Positions 18,071 to 26,882 of a stretch of 64,000 nt of DNA are shown one piece after another. Source of the stretch: Cyclobacteriaceae bacterium (GTDB lineage Bacteria; Bacteroidota; Bacteroidia; Cytophagales; Cyclobacteriaceae); contig JANQEU010000104.1 in assembly GCA_028278225.1 (NCBI GenBank), forward strand, positions 310,001-374,000, read 5' to 3'. The position numbers and the translations under genes are program-made. The notes under the pieces were generated by a model. That model saw only the letters and a program-made list of their open reading frames with translations, searched no databases and was not told where the DNA came from. Positions within the stretch are counted from its first letter, which is position 1; each line of letters begins with the position of its first letter.

Positions 18071-19405
18071 ATGAAAGAAATTCTGAACCAAAATCAATCA
18101 AGAAGAAAGTTTGTTAAAAATTCCGCCACTGCAGTCGGGACGGGATTTGTACTCAGCTCGCTTCCGGTCTCCGTGGGAGCTTATGGAGCGGCGCAGGAGG
18201 AAATAAAAGTAGCGGTAGTCGGATGCGGAGGTCGTGGAACGGGGGCCGCTGCCCAGGCCATAGAGGCAGATCCGGGCGTCAGGCTTGTGGCTTTGGCTGA
18301 CGTCTTTGAGGATCAGGTGGAAAAAAGCTTCAAAGGCTTGTCTGCAAAATACGGCGAGGGCAACCAGATGATGGTGACCGAAGAATCCAGGTTCGTAGGG
18401 TTTGAAGCTTATAAAGATGCCATTGACATGGCGGATGTTGTCATCCTGGCTACTCCCCCGGGTTTCAGACCCGCTCATTTTGAATATGCCATAAACCAGG
18501 GGAAGCATGTGTTTATGGAGAAGCCGGTAGCCACAGATGTTGTAGGTGTGAAAAAGGTTCTGGAAGCTGGCAAATTAGCAGCAAGTAAGAAACTAAATGT
18601 GGTCGTGGGACTTCAGCGGCACTATCAGCGAAACTACAGGGAGGTTGAGAAGGTCCTGCAAAAAGGAAAGATAGGGGAAATCTTGTCGGGACAGGTGTAT
18701 TGGAATAGTGCGGGTGTCTGGGTACGTCCAAGGCAGTATCAGCAAACTGAGCTCGAGTATCAGATGCGCAACTGGTATTACTTTAACTGGATCTGTGGAG
18801 ATCACATCCTGGAGCAGCACATTCACAACATTGACGTAGCCAATTGGTTTATAGGGGCCACCCCTACCAGCGCCCAGGGCATGGGAGGACGTGAAGTGCG
18901 AAAAGGAAGGGATCATGGTCACATATTTGATCATCACTTTGTGGAATTTGAATACCCCAATGGCGAGATCATTTCAAGTCAATGCCGTCATCAAAAAGGA
19001 TGTATGAATCGTGTGGAGGAGGTATTCCAGGGAACCAAAGGAAGTATCCGTGTGCATGCCGGAAACCTGGGGTTGGTGAAATCCTCAAAAGGATCGATCA
19101 TTTACGAACACGAGGGAGAAGGAGACACTAATCCTTATCAGCAGGAACATAACGAATTATTTGCTGCTGTAAAGGCCGGCGAATATTTGTTGAACGATAC
19201 GGAAATCGGTGCAAACAGTACAATGACCGCTATTTTAGGCCGGATGGCTACATATTCCGGCCAGGTGATCAGCTGGGACGAAGCCATGGCAAGTGACCTG
19301 AGTCTTGTACCTGAACTCAAATCCTTTAATGACACTGCTCCGGTATTACCTGATGAGGATGGAAATTATCCGGTACCCGTTCCCGGCGTTACAAAATATG
19401 CATAG
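18071..19405 (+). CDS. Exported Gfo/Idh/MocA family oxidoreductase
   Basis: 444 residues. A Tat-type leader SRRKFVKNSATAVGTGFVLSS precedes the NAD(P) Rossmann motif VAVVGCGGRGTGAA. MEKPVATD is the family EKP motif, and EQHIHNIDVANWF lies in the C-terminal substrate domain. The twin-arginine signal implies folding with cofactor in the cytoplasm and export to the periplasm, as in many Bacteroidota members acting on sugars or cyclitols. Two base pairs separate it from the isomerase gene downstream, which also has an Arg-rich leader. Substrate unknown. Confidence 0.9.
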   Translation: MKEILNQNQSRRKFVKNSATAVGTGFVLSSLPVSVGAYGAAQEEIKVAVVGCGGRGTGAAAQAIEADPGVRLVALADVFEDQVEKSFKGLSAKYGEGNQMMVTEESRFVGFEAYKDAIDMADVVILATPPGFRPAHFEYAINQGKHVFMEKPVATDVVGVKKVLEAGKLAASKKLNVVVGLQRHYQRNYREVEKVLQKGKIGEILSGQVYWNSAGVWVRPRQYQQTELEYQMRNWYYFNWICGDHILEQHIHNIDVANWFIGATPTSAQGMGGREVRKGRDHGHIFDHHFVEFEYPNGEIISSQCRHQKGCMNRVEEVFQGTKGSIRVHAGNLGLVKSSKGSIIYEHEGEGDTNPYQQEHNELFAAVKAGEYLLNDTEIGANSTMTAILGRMATYSGQVISWDEAMASDLSLVPELKSFNDTAPVLPDEDGNYPVPVPGVTKYA

Positions 19406-19407
19406 AA

Positions 19408-20322
19408 ATGAAAAGAAGGAAATTTTTCCAAAATGGTGCGCTGCTGGCTTCCTTACCCCTGGCTGGCAGCTTTTCCTGGGCATCCTCAAGGCAACCTCAG
19501 CAGCGTGCTTTTAATTTGAAGTATGCGCCCCATTTCGGCATGTTTAAAAACAATACCGGGGATGATTTCGAAGATCAACTGCAATTTATGTTTGACCAGG
19601 GTTTTCGTGCATTGGAAGATAATGGCATGAAAAGCAGGTCCCTCAAGGATCAGGAGCGTATTGCAAACAAAATGTCAGCACTGGGAATGGACATGGGTGT
19701 TTTTGTGGCACACAAGATCTATTGGGACAAGCCAAACCTGGCCAGCGGTGATCCGGAATTTCGAAAAGAATTCCTCAGCGGAATAAAAGAATCTGTAGAA
19801 GTGGCTAAAAGGGTAAATGCCAAATGGATGACTGTTGTTCCCGGACATGTCGATCTCAAACTGGAAATGGGCTATCAGACTGCTAATGTCGTGGAATCAC
19901 TAAGAAAGGCCTGCGACATCCTTGAGCCACACGGTTTGGTAATGGTCCTGGAACCGTTAAACTGGTGGGCTAATCATGCAGGACAATTTCTGACGAAGAT
20001 CCCCCAGGCTTTTGAAATATGCCGGGCCGTCGATAGTCCTTCGTGCAAAATCCTTTTTGATATCTATCACCAGCAAATTACCGAAGGAAATATCATTCCG
20101 AATATCGACAAAGCATGGGATGAGATCGGATATTTTCAGGTCGGTGACAATCCGGGAAGAAAAGAGCCGACAACAGGAGAGATCAATTATCTAAATGTTT
20201 TCAGGCATATTCATGGCAAAGGATTTGGTGGAATAGTAGGCATGGAACATGGCAATTCCAAATCAGGAAAAGACGGAGAAATAGCTGTAATTGATGCCTA
20301 CAAGGCTGTTGACAATTTTTGA
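19408..20322 (+). CDS. Exported TIM-barrel sugar isomerase (hydroxypyruvate-isomerase-like)
   Basis: 304 residues. The leader MKRRKFFQNGALLASLPLAG is Tat-like. The mature protein is an AP-endonuclease-2/xylose-isomerase-type TIM barrel. VLEPLNWWANH, ILFDIYHQQITEGN and GMEHGNSK carry the Glu, Asp, His and Glu that bind the divalent metal in hydroxypyruvate isomerases and related epimerases. It is co-transcribed with the exported oxidoreductase (2-bp gap); the pair may oxidise then isomerise a keto-sugar. Family call is good, exact reaction unknown. Confidence 0.87.
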   Translation: MKRRKFFQNGALLASLPLAGSFSWASSRQPQQRAFNLKYAPHFGMFKNNTGDDFEDQLQFMFDQGFRALEDNGMKSRSLKDQERIANKMSALGMDMGVFVAHKIYWDKPNLASGDPEFRKEFLSGIKESVEVAKRVNAKWMTVVPGHVDLKLEMGYQTANVVESLRKACDILEPHGLVMVLEPLNWWANHAGQFLTKIPQAFEICRAVDSPSCKILFDIYHQQITEGNIIPNIDKAWDEIGYFQVGDNPGRKEPTTGEINYLNVFRHIHGKGFGGIVGMEHGNSKSGKDGEIAVIDAYKAVDNF

Positions 20323-20514
20323 TTTAACCTGGGTTGGATGTTAAAAATCAACAAAAACCACTTCTACCGCTTCTCTGAACAATTTTTACAGAGGATTTGT
20401 GCCAGGAAAAATTGTGAATGAGTCGCCGACGGCCAGTCCCGTAAATTGGAGATTCATTCGCACAGACGGTTTTGGTTGGTTGGTTATTTATTCTGACCTC
20501 GAACGTACGTTAAT

Positions 20515-21030
20515 TTAGAATTTCAGATTGATCCCGGCATTTACGTTAGAAATGCCATAGCCGATCTCAGCAAAAACACCAATATTATTAACCAAGGCTA
20601 CCCTTCCGCCAAGAAACAGCGAATACGCTATCCCGCCCGCTGATGGTTTTGGTAAACTTGTGGATCCGTCAAATTTTGCAGAGGCAACATTGTATCCCGC
20701 CAGCACCCCGACATAGGTGTCTATGTTGTCATCACCAAATATATCGAAGTGATATGATCCCCGGAGACCCAGAACCATGTACGAGTACTTCCATGTGCCG
20801 ACACCAATATCCTGGTGAGAGGCCGTGTACCGGAAACCTGCTCCAATGCTGATCTCATCGGTAACCCCGAATTCAAGACTGGCTCCAAATGGAGGAACTA
20901 CGATGGAACCCGTCGTAATATTAGATCCGAGTCCCACCCCTATGTTTAGATTTTTATCACCGGCATTATGCTGTCCGAAAGCTATCCCCGAAATGGCAAA
21001 TAGCACGGGAATGATGAGTGTTTTTTTCAT
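20515..21030 (-). CDS. Outer-membrane beta-barrel protein
   Basis: 171 residues with a signal peptide (MKKTLIIPVLFAISGIAFGQ). The rest is alternating beta strands separated by Gly/Asn turns (NIGVGLGSN, ISIGAGFRYTA, VYVGVLAGYNV-like repeats), ending in NVNAGINLKF with a terminal Phe as recognised by the BAM machinery. This suggests a small eight-stranded barrel similar to OmpW/OmpX-size proteins. Single gene; function unknown. Confidence 0.8.
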   Translation of the reverse strand: MKKTLIIPVLFAISGIAFGQHNAGDKNLNIGVGLGSNITTGSIVVPPFGASLEFGVTDEISIGAGFRYTASHQDIGVGTWKYSYMVLGLRGSYHFDIFGDDNIDTYVGVLAGYNVASAKFDGSTSLPKPSAGGIAYSLFLGGRVALVNNIGVFAEIGYGISNVNAGINLKF

Positions 21031-21123
21031 GTGGTTCTGATGTGAGCTGAATTATCTGAAACCGTAAATTTCAGGCGAACTTACAGACAATAAAACAAAG
21101 CCGAAGATAATTTTCAGAGAATA

Positions 21124-22029
21124 TTAGTTACTAAAACGAACGTTTCCACTTGACGTAACCGCCCTGATCCAATAGCCGCCTCTTTTGATATACAGGCTTT
21201 TGTCACCACTTCTCCCTCCTGCCCTTAAATTACCTGATGATGTCTGCAGATCAAAACTTAAATCGTCAGGGTCATTTGACAGCTCGAATACAATACTCCC
21301 GGAACTCGCACGGAATTCGGAGTCATCAGTTAGCTCGACTCCATACCCGCCAATGTCACCTGATGTCGTCTTCAGATTGAGAGCACCCATGCCCCTGTCT
21401 ACATCAATGTCACCTGAAGAAGCCTTGGCATAAATATCTCCCCTATAGTTGTTTATCTCGATATCCCCTGAAGTCGACCTGGTTTCAATATTTCCGGTTA
21501 TTTCCTCAAATTGCTGATCTCCACTTGTCGATTCTGCGTAGATCTCTCCATTTATGTCCTCCACCTCTATATCGCCGGATGAAGTTTCAACACTTAGTCT
21601 TGCGGCAATATTCGAAAGTTCTATGTCACCACTCGATGCTTCAAATTCGTAATCCTGCGCCACCAGATCGGAGGCAAACACATCTCCCGATGAATTATCC
21701 ACCCGGATAAAAATGTTTTCCGGAACGGTCAATCTAAGTTCGGACCGGGTCACCCTGTCCCAGGAGCGATTGTTTTTTTCAACTGTTATGTACAGGTCAT
21801 TTCCCCGCAGATCGGAGATGATTTCATAGTCGTCTTCATCTCCGCTTCCTTCAATGATCCCCTTGAAATAAACCTTGTCGCCCCCCTTGATGATCACATC
21901 ACAAAATCTCCCTTTGATGCTTACGGAATTGACCTCCTCTGCTTCAAATTCGTTCGAAGCCAGTATCCTTTGAGCATTAACACCCGACACTGAAAAAACT
22001 ATGATAAGTAATATTGTGAGAATACGCAT
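21124..22029 (-). CDS. DUF4097-type beta-repeat secreted protein
   Basis: 301 residues, signal peptide at about 1-19 (ending VNAQ). The body is a run of near-repeats of about 20 residues based on SSGDIE-x-x-x-x, for instance ASSGDIELSNI, TSSGDIEVEDI and STSGDIEINNY. This is the DUF4097 (head-GIN-like) beta-solenoid pattern seen in Bacteroidota surface or periplasmic proteins. Its role is not established; an adhesin-like or scaffold function is only a guess. It lies 170 bp downstream of prc on the same strand, separated by a G-rich repeat. Confidence 0.82.
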   Translation of the reverse strand: MRILTILLIIVFSVSGVNAQRILASNEFEAEEVNSVSIKGRFCDVIIKGGDKVYFKGIIEGSGDEDDYEIISDLRGNDLYITVEKNNRSWDRVTRSELRLTVPENIFIRVDNSSGDVFASDLVAQDYEFEASSGDIELSNIAARLSVETSSGDIEVEDINGEIYAESTSGDQQFEEITGNIETRSTSGDIEINNYRGDIYAKASSGDIDVDRGMGALNLKTTSGDIGGYGVELTDDSEFRASSGSIVFELSNDPDDLSFDLQTSSGNLRAGGRSGDKSLYIKRGGYWIRAVTSSGNVRFSN

Positions 22030-22127
22030 AATTGATACCTGTTTATTTTAATAAGACAGATTAGTAAGCGAAAGGTTGCTTAAAATTCTGATCCCAGAAG
22101 AGTTTTTTGCAGAGATGGAATGTTTTG

Positions 22128-22181
22128 GGGTTGCGGGTTGTGGGTTGCGGGTTGTGGGTTGCGGGTTGCTAGTTGCGGGTT
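22128..22181. repeat. Heptad GGGTTGC/GGGTTGT tandem repeat
   Basis: Seven consecutive 7-bp units of GGGTTGC or GGGTTGT plus a partial eighth unit, directly after the stop of prc on the minus strand. The plus strand has runs of three G every seven bases and could fold into a G-quadruplex. The same heptad recurs at 48042-48082. Confidence 0.85.
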
Positions 22182-22198
22182 ACTTGTAACCACAACAG

Positions 22199-24316
22199 TT
22201 AACCCACTTTGCTCTTGACCATTTTGGCCAGCAACTTGAGGCTTTCCCGCAGATACGCATCTTCTGAGAGTTTTTCCCTGTGCTCATCCGATGTTAAAAC
22301 CTCACTCTGCGAAATGGTAGTAGACATGTCATCGGTATCCTCCGATTCGGATCTGCGAACATCCAGATTAAGGGAAATCCTCGTATCCAGGATATCGGTC
22401 CTGGTTTCTTCCACCTCCTTCACCAACTGTTGCATCACCTTGTCATTCGTTATGTCATCGAGATAAAGCGCGTAAAGGTTATCGAGCAATTCTTCGGAAA
22501 TCTCGTTTGTCGGGTTAAAGGGCGCGGAAGAAATTTCATCCCATGGCAAAGCATTTTCCCTTCCACTTTCTCCAAAGGTATCCGGATCAAAGGGTGAAGG
22601 AAAGGAAATATCAGGCTGCACGCCCTGTTTCTGGGTACTGCTGCCGGTGGCCCTGTAGAACTTGGCCAAGGTCATTTTAAGCTGACCAACACGTATTTTT
22701 CCGGATTTAATACCATTGTAAGTATTCAATAGTGATGTTGCCTCTCTTTCCGATTTTTGCGGTTTAGATAAAAGATCCATTGTTCGTCCCATCACATAGC
22801 GATCCAAATCAATCAAATTCTGGACTGTGCCTTTTCCGAAACTGTTTTCACCTAAAATAACGCCTCGTTTGTAATCCTGAATAGCACCGGAAAAAATCTC
22901 TGACGCCGAAGCACTGTACCTGTTTGTCAGGACTGCCAGTGGACCATCATAAAATATCTGACTATCTCTGTCGTAATGAGCTTCAACCGATCGATCAATA
23001 TTTTTTACCTGAACAACAGGGCCACTTGGAATAAACAGACCTGTAAGTTCAATAGCTTCGGTCAAGGAACCTCCACCATTGTACCTCAGGTCAATCAATA
23101 ATCCATCCATTCCCCTGTCCTTGAGATTTGTGATCAATTTCCTTACATCCCTGGTTGTGCTCTTATAATCCTGCACACCATTGTTTTTATCCTCAAAATT
23201 GATATAGAAACTGGGGATCGTAATTATTCCTAAATTGAAGGTTTCATTGCCCTGTGTTATAGGAATAAGCTCTGCCTGGGCAGCTTCATCTTCAAGCTTT
23301 ATTTTTTCCCTGACCAAACGCAGCGTGTCGGGTAAAGCATTTACATCTCCCTTTTTGAGTATCTGTAGCCTCACCACCGAGCCTTTCGGCCCCCTGATCT
23401 TTTGTACTACATCATCCAGCCGCCATCCGATCACATCGATGAATTCACCGTCATCTCCCTGGGCGACCCCGATGATCTTATCATCCTTATGGAGTTGTTT
23501 ACTCTTGAATGCAGGCCCACCGGGGACAATTTCGGCAACCACGGTATAATCCAGTCTTTGGGACAATCGCGCACCGATTCCCTCCAATGACAGACTCATC
23601 GCCATCTGGAAATTTTCAGAGCTTATGGGAGAAAAGTAATTTGTATGAGGGTCAAATGCCTGTGTAACCGAATTCAGATAGGTTTCGAAAACGTCCTCGC
23701 TATTGTATTGATATACCAGTTTCCTGCTCCTGTTATATCTGTTTTTCAATGACTTCGTGATCTCATGCCATTCCTTTCCCGACAGTTTGTACGCAATTGA
23801 TTGGTTTTTTAAGATAACTCTCCACCTTTCATCTAACTCCTCTCTCGAAGTAGCCCACTCCACCTTTTCAAAATCGGTATCGTAGTACTCGTCCCTGGAA
23901 AAGTCAAATTCCTTGATAAGCAAGCGGCTAATCTTTCTGTATCTTTCTAATGCCCTTTCCCTGTAAATAGAGAAGATCTGATATGCAACGTCCAGGTTGC
24001 TGTTTCTCAAGTCATTGTCCAACTGGTCCCTGTACTTCTCAAAGTATGCGACATCTGACTTTAAGAAATATGATTTTGTTGGATCCAGTGCACCTATATA
24101 ATTATCAAAAATGACCGAAGACATGGAGTCAGAAAGGGATAACCTTCTGAAGTGGTACTGTTCAAGCAATGTCAGCGTGACAAAAAGTGCCTGGGGATGT
24201 TCCTCTTTGGGGCTCAGAGATTTTAACTCTTCAGTTTGGGAAAAGGCCACAGGCCTCAACCCAAAAGCCAGTAATATCAATAATCCGACCAGCTGTATCT
24301 TTCTTCTCATTTCCAC
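22199..24316 (-). CDS. prc: Carboxy-terminal processing (tail-specific) protease Prc, S41
   Basis: 705 residues, close to the length of E. coli Prc. A signal peptide (about 1-26) directs it to the periplasm. An N-terminal helical domain (about 40-230) precedes a PDZ domain (about 240-320: SLEGIGARLSQR, GGPAFKSKQLHKDDKIIGV) and the protease core. The nucleophile Ser is in NRYSASASEIFSGA and the catalytic Lys in FGKGTVQNL. A C-terminal DUF3340-type region follows. Prc trims or degrades envelope proteins from unstructured C-termini. Ordinary member; no odd residues seen. Confidence 0.94.
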   Translation of the reverse strand: MEMRRKIQLVGLLILLAFGLRPVAFSQTEELKSLSPKEEHPQALFVTLTLLEQYHFRRLSLSDSMSSVIFDNYIGALDPTKSYFLKSDVAYFEKYRDQLDNDLRNSNLDVAYQIFSIYRERALERYRKISRLLIKEFDFSRDEYYDTDFEKVEWATSREELDERWRVILKNQSIAYKLSGKEWHEITKSLKNRYNRSRKLVYQYNSEDVFETYLNSVTQAFDPHTNYFSPISSENFQMAMSLSLEGIGARLSQRLDYTVVAEIVPGGPAFKSKQLHKDDKIIGVAQGDDGEFIDVIGWRLDDVVQKIRGPKGSVVRLQILKKGDVNALPDTLRLVREKIKLEDEAAQAELIPITQGNETFNLGIITIPSFYINFEDKNNGVQDYKSTTRDVRKLITNLKDRGMDGLLIDLRYNGGGSLTEAIELTGLFIPSGPVVQVKNIDRSVEAHYDRDSQIFYDGPLAVLTNRYSASASEIFSGAIQDYKRGVILGENSFGKGTVQNLIDLDRYVMGRTMDLLSKPQKSEREATSLLNTYNGIKSGKIRVGQLKMTLAKFYRATGSSTQKQGVQPDISFPSPFDPDTFGESGRENALPWDEISSAPFNPTNEISEELLDNLYALYLDDITNDKVMQQLVKEVEETRTDILDTRISLNLDVRRSESEDTDDMSTTISQSEVLTSDEHREKLSEDAYLRESLKLLAKMVKSKVG

Positions 24317-24424
24317 TTTAGGTCAAATACCCAACTCAATATATCAACAATAACTTTTAAATATAACTCAAAAATTCCCAATAGGTTCTCAACATTTTAA
24401 CCGGGATGTGCCAAAAAGAATTCC

Positions 24425-25378
24425 CTACATATGATCCCAAACCAATGCCGCACCGCCCAGGATTGCCGCATTTTTATCCATCATACCGGAAGGCAGCAGC
24501 TTAACCTTGTTTTTATAATAAGGTAGCAAATATTGGTCCAGATATTTTTCTGTCGGTTCGAAGATCCATTTCCCAGATTTGGCAAGTCCCCCTAGCAGGA
24601 AGACAGCCTCAGGATGTGAAAAGGCTACAAAATTGGCAAGCCACTTTCCCAAAATTTCACCTGTCATGCGAAAAGCTTCCTGTGCGATCACATCTCCGTT
24701 TTCGGCAGCTTTCGTTATGATCTCACCGTGCAGATCGCGGAAGGAGTAATTTCTTAACTCACTATCAGCCATGGAATCCGACAACAGGTAAAAAACAGTT
24801 CTCTTGATTCCTGTCGAAGAGACATACGCCTCAAGACAACCCCTCCGGCCCGTTCCGCATTGGCGGCCACCCTCTTTGATCAGGACGTGTCCCAGCTCTC
24901 CGGCCTGAGCATCATATCCGTATATCAATTTCCCGTTGCTGACGATCCCGCTACCCAACCCGGTCCCCAAAGTGATCACCATAAAATCCTTCATGTCATG
25001 AGCGTTACCATAAATGTTCTCTCCGATGGCAGCGGCGTTGGCATCGTTGGTAATATAAATCGGCAGATCGAATCGTTTCCTGAATTTTTCAACAAACGGT
25101 ACGATGTTCTTCCATTTGAGGTTCGCGGCATGTTCGATGGTACCCCGGTAATAATTCGCATTCGGAGCGCCAATCCCGATTCCTACAATCGAGAAATTTG
25201 ATCGTAACTGTCCTTTTAAGAACTCGATCTTGTTTTGGAGCTCATCCAGATAGTCATCAAATTTTGGAAAATCCGTAGTCCGGAAATCCAGGTTACCATA
25301 TAAATCTCCTGCTCTGTCAACCAGACCAACTTTTGTGAGTGTCCCTCCTATATCGACACCAACTGCGATGCTTTTCAT
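24425..25378 (-). CDS. ROK-family sugar kinase
   Basis: 317 residues. The N-terminal phosphate motif is VDIGGTLTKVGLVD; ITNDANAAAIGE contains the catalytic Asp, and GHVLIKEG plus QCGTGRRGCLEAYVS holds the His and Cys zinc ligands that define ROK proteins. No helix-turn-helix precedes the kinase, so it is an enzyme rather than a repressor. Likely substrate is glucose or an N-acetyl-hexosamine; I cannot separate them. Single cytoplasmic gene, downstream of nothing on this strand. Confidence 0.9.
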   Translation of the reverse strand: MKSIAVGVDIGGTLTKVGLVDRAGDLYGNLDFRTTDFPKFDDYLDELQNKIEFLKGQLRSNFSIVGIGIGAPNANYYRGTIEHAANLKWKNIVPFVEKFRKRFDLPIYITNDANAAAIGENIYGNAHDMKDFMVITLGTGLGSGIVSNGKLIYGYDAQAGELGHVLIKEGGRQCGTGRRGCLEAYVSSTGIKRTVFYLLSDSMADSELRNYSFRDLHGEIITKAAENGDVIAQEAFRMTGEILGKWLANFVAFSHPEAVFLLGGLAKSGKWIFEPTEKYLDQYLLPYYKNKVKLLPSGMMDKNAAILGGAALVWDHM

Positions 25379-25594
25379 GTGATTTTATGCGCTTGCTACC
25401 TGATGATAAATGTTAATTTAAATATTGACGATTGTCATGAAATTATAAAAGACCCAAAAATAATTTAGCGAAAGTAAGAAAAACCCTTTATTAATTGGAT
25501 TAGGTTAGGTTGTTTCAACCATTTTAGTAGTTTACCACAGTCAGAACCGCCCTCTTTTGGGCGGTTTTTTATTATTTTATCAAAAATAAGCCAA
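25379..25594. other. Intergenic region ending in an orphan terminator
   Basis: 216 bp between the divergent ROK and DUF2721 genes. It has no credible ORF. Its right part ends with a strong intrinsic terminator on the plus strand although no plus-strand gene lies upstream, which would fit a short untranslated RNA or an attenuated leader of the DUF2721 gene. I see no clear promoter. Confidence 0.4.
25545..25570 (+). terminator. Strong intrinsic terminator
   Basis: AACCGCCC and GGGCGGTT form an 8-bp stem (AACCGCCC at 25545-25552) around a six-base loop, followed at once by a T-rich tract. It points along the plus strand and lies 24 bp before the DUF2721 start codon. Confidence 0.85.
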
Positions 25595-25975
25595 ATGGAC
25601 GAGTGGTATTTCCCAATTACAATTTTGCCCGGCGTGGGGCTTCTGATCATGTCGACAACCCATCTGTCAACTTCACTCAGCCAGGAGATCGGAGGATTAG
25701 TTGCTGATGACGTAAGTTTCAATCATGACATTATCCTCAAGAAAATAGGGCAACTGAGCAGGCTGAATATCAGCCTTACCGGGTTTTATGTAAGCTGCTG
25801 CACGTTGGTCCTGTCCGGTTTATTCTCAGGATTATATGATAGAAATTCCTTTTCCGAACTTCTTTTGTTCACATCGGTAACAGCCATCTTCTTCGCTTTG
25901 ATCCTTCTTATAATTTATTCGGCTAAAGCCGTGATGATCAAAAGAAAACAATTCAAAAAACGATTAGAAAGATGA
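25595..25975 (+). CDS. DUF2721 family membrane protein
   Basis: 126 residues with three hydrophobic segments (about 8-24, 63-85 and 89-112) and a basic C-terminus (KRKQFKKRLER). Length, the opening helix with LPGVGLLIMSTTHL, and the middle loop HDIILKKIGQLSRLNISL fit DUF2721, a family of small inner-membrane proteins without a known role. A terminator hairpin 24 bp upstream suggests an own promoter very close to the gene or attenuation. Confidence 0.7.
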   Translation: MDEWYFPITILPGVGLLIMSTTHLSTSLSQEIGGLVADDVSFNHDIILKKIGQLSRLNISLTGFYVSCCTLVLSGLFSGLYDRNSFSELLLFTSVTAIFFALILLIIYSAKAVMIKRKQFKKRLER

Positions 25976-26002
25976 ATTCGTTATATTGTATTTCGTAAAA
26001 AT

Positions 26003-26272
26003 ATGACCATGAAAAAAGCGCTAATAGTTACCAACATCATCACATTCCTCCTCCTGGTATTTATGACGGTTTATGCGCAATTGAAAGCCAATCAGGCAGC
26101 GGAGAACGCTATTATAGCCCGGGAAAATGCTAAAGAAGCAGAAATACAAAGAAGAGCAGCGGTCGAGCAGGCAGGCATAGCCCGGGCTTTTCAGCAGGAG
26201 GTGGAGGACGCCCTGAAAGAGGAAAGATCCAATGCCGAAAAATTGCGGGAACTGCTTGAAAAATGCAATTAA
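26003..26272 (+). CDS. Small membrane-anchored coiled-coil protein (copy 1)
   Basis: 89 residues: a single TM helix (about 6-24) and a long alanine/glutamate-rich coiled coil (AENAIIARENAKEAEIQRRA, to the end), finishing EKCN. No known family. The next gene is a near-identical paralogue, so this is a recent tandem duplication. An internal ATG at codon 3 (MKKALIV) is an alternative start. Orientation is probably N-in with a periplasmic coil, or a type II anchor with a cytoplasmic coil; the sequence does not decide. Confidence 0.75.
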   Translation: MTMKKALIVTNIITFLLLVFMTVYAQLKANQAAENAIIARENAKEAEIQRRAAVEQAGIARAFQQEVEDALKEERSNAEKLRELLEKCN

Positions 26273-26539
26273 ATGCTATTGCCGATGAAAAAAGTTCTGA
26301 TCATCACTAATATAATTTCACTGCTGGTTTTAGTGTTTTTCTTCGTGTTTGCACAGCTCAAAGCCAATGAGGCAGCGGAGAACGCCATTATAGCCCAGGA
26401 AAATGCTAAGGAAGCAGAAATACAAAGAGAGGCAGCAGTGGAACAGGCCAGACTTGCAAGGGCAGCGCAGGCTGAAGCAGAACGACAAAGACAAATAGCA
26501 GAAGATCTACAGGAACAATTGGAACAGTGCAAAAAATAA
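26273..26539 (+). CDS. Small membrane-anchored coiled-coil protein (copy 2)
   Basis: 88 residues, paralogue of the preceding gene with the same plan: TM helix, then a coil that repeats AENAIIAQENAKEAEIQREA and ends EQLEQCKK. DNA identity with copy 1 is high by eye over the central 90 bases. The ATG follows the previous stop directly (TAAATG); an in-frame ATG at 26285 would mirror copy 1 more closely. Both copies end in a lone Cys, which could allow disulfide-linked dimers if that part is outside the membrane. Function unknown. Confidence 0.75.
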   Translation: MLLPMKKVLIITNIISLLVLVFFFVFAQLKANEAAENAIIAQENAKEAEIQREAAVEQARLARAAQAEAERQRQIAEDLQEQLEQCKK

Positions 26540-26543
26540 TATA

Positions 26544-26882
26544 ATGTCCAGAATCAAATTAAAAACCATTATGTGCATCCTAAACGACGAAATCGACAAG
26601 GATGAAGTCTACCTCAAGCTGAAAGGGAAGAAGATCTGGCCATCAGGATCGGCTTATAAGTCAATTGATTCCGGGGAAAGAACGCCGGTTGACATTGATT
26701 TCGAACATGAAGAAGGAGAAATGGATATCGAGTTGTGGGATTTTGATTACATGAGTCGCAATGATCACCTGGGTACTTTTACCATGAAGGTTGATGATCA
26801 CAAGGGCAATTACACAACCAGCATGAGACTAAAAGACGAGAAAAGTACTGCCAGCTACATCCTTGAGTGGGCGATAGTCTAA
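26544..26882 (+). CDS. C2-domain-like beta-sandwich protein
   Basis: 112 residues, no signal peptide or TM helix. The centre MDIELWDFDYMSRNDHLGTFTMKV strongly resembles the calcium loop and strand of eukaryotic C2 domains (VxDxDxxxxDDxIG), with acidic residues that could bind Ca2+. The protein starts 4 bp after copy 2 of the coiled-coil protein, so the three genes form one operon. The resemblance is by eye only; other beta-sandwich families with similar loops are possible. It overlaps the convergent membrane protein gene by 4 bp. Confidence 0.7.
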   Translation: MSRIKLKTIMCILNDEIDKDEVYLKLKGKKIWPSGSAYKSIDSGERTPVDIDFEHEEGEMDIELWDFDYMSRNDHLGTFTMKVDDHKGNYTTSMRLKDEKSTASYILEWAIV

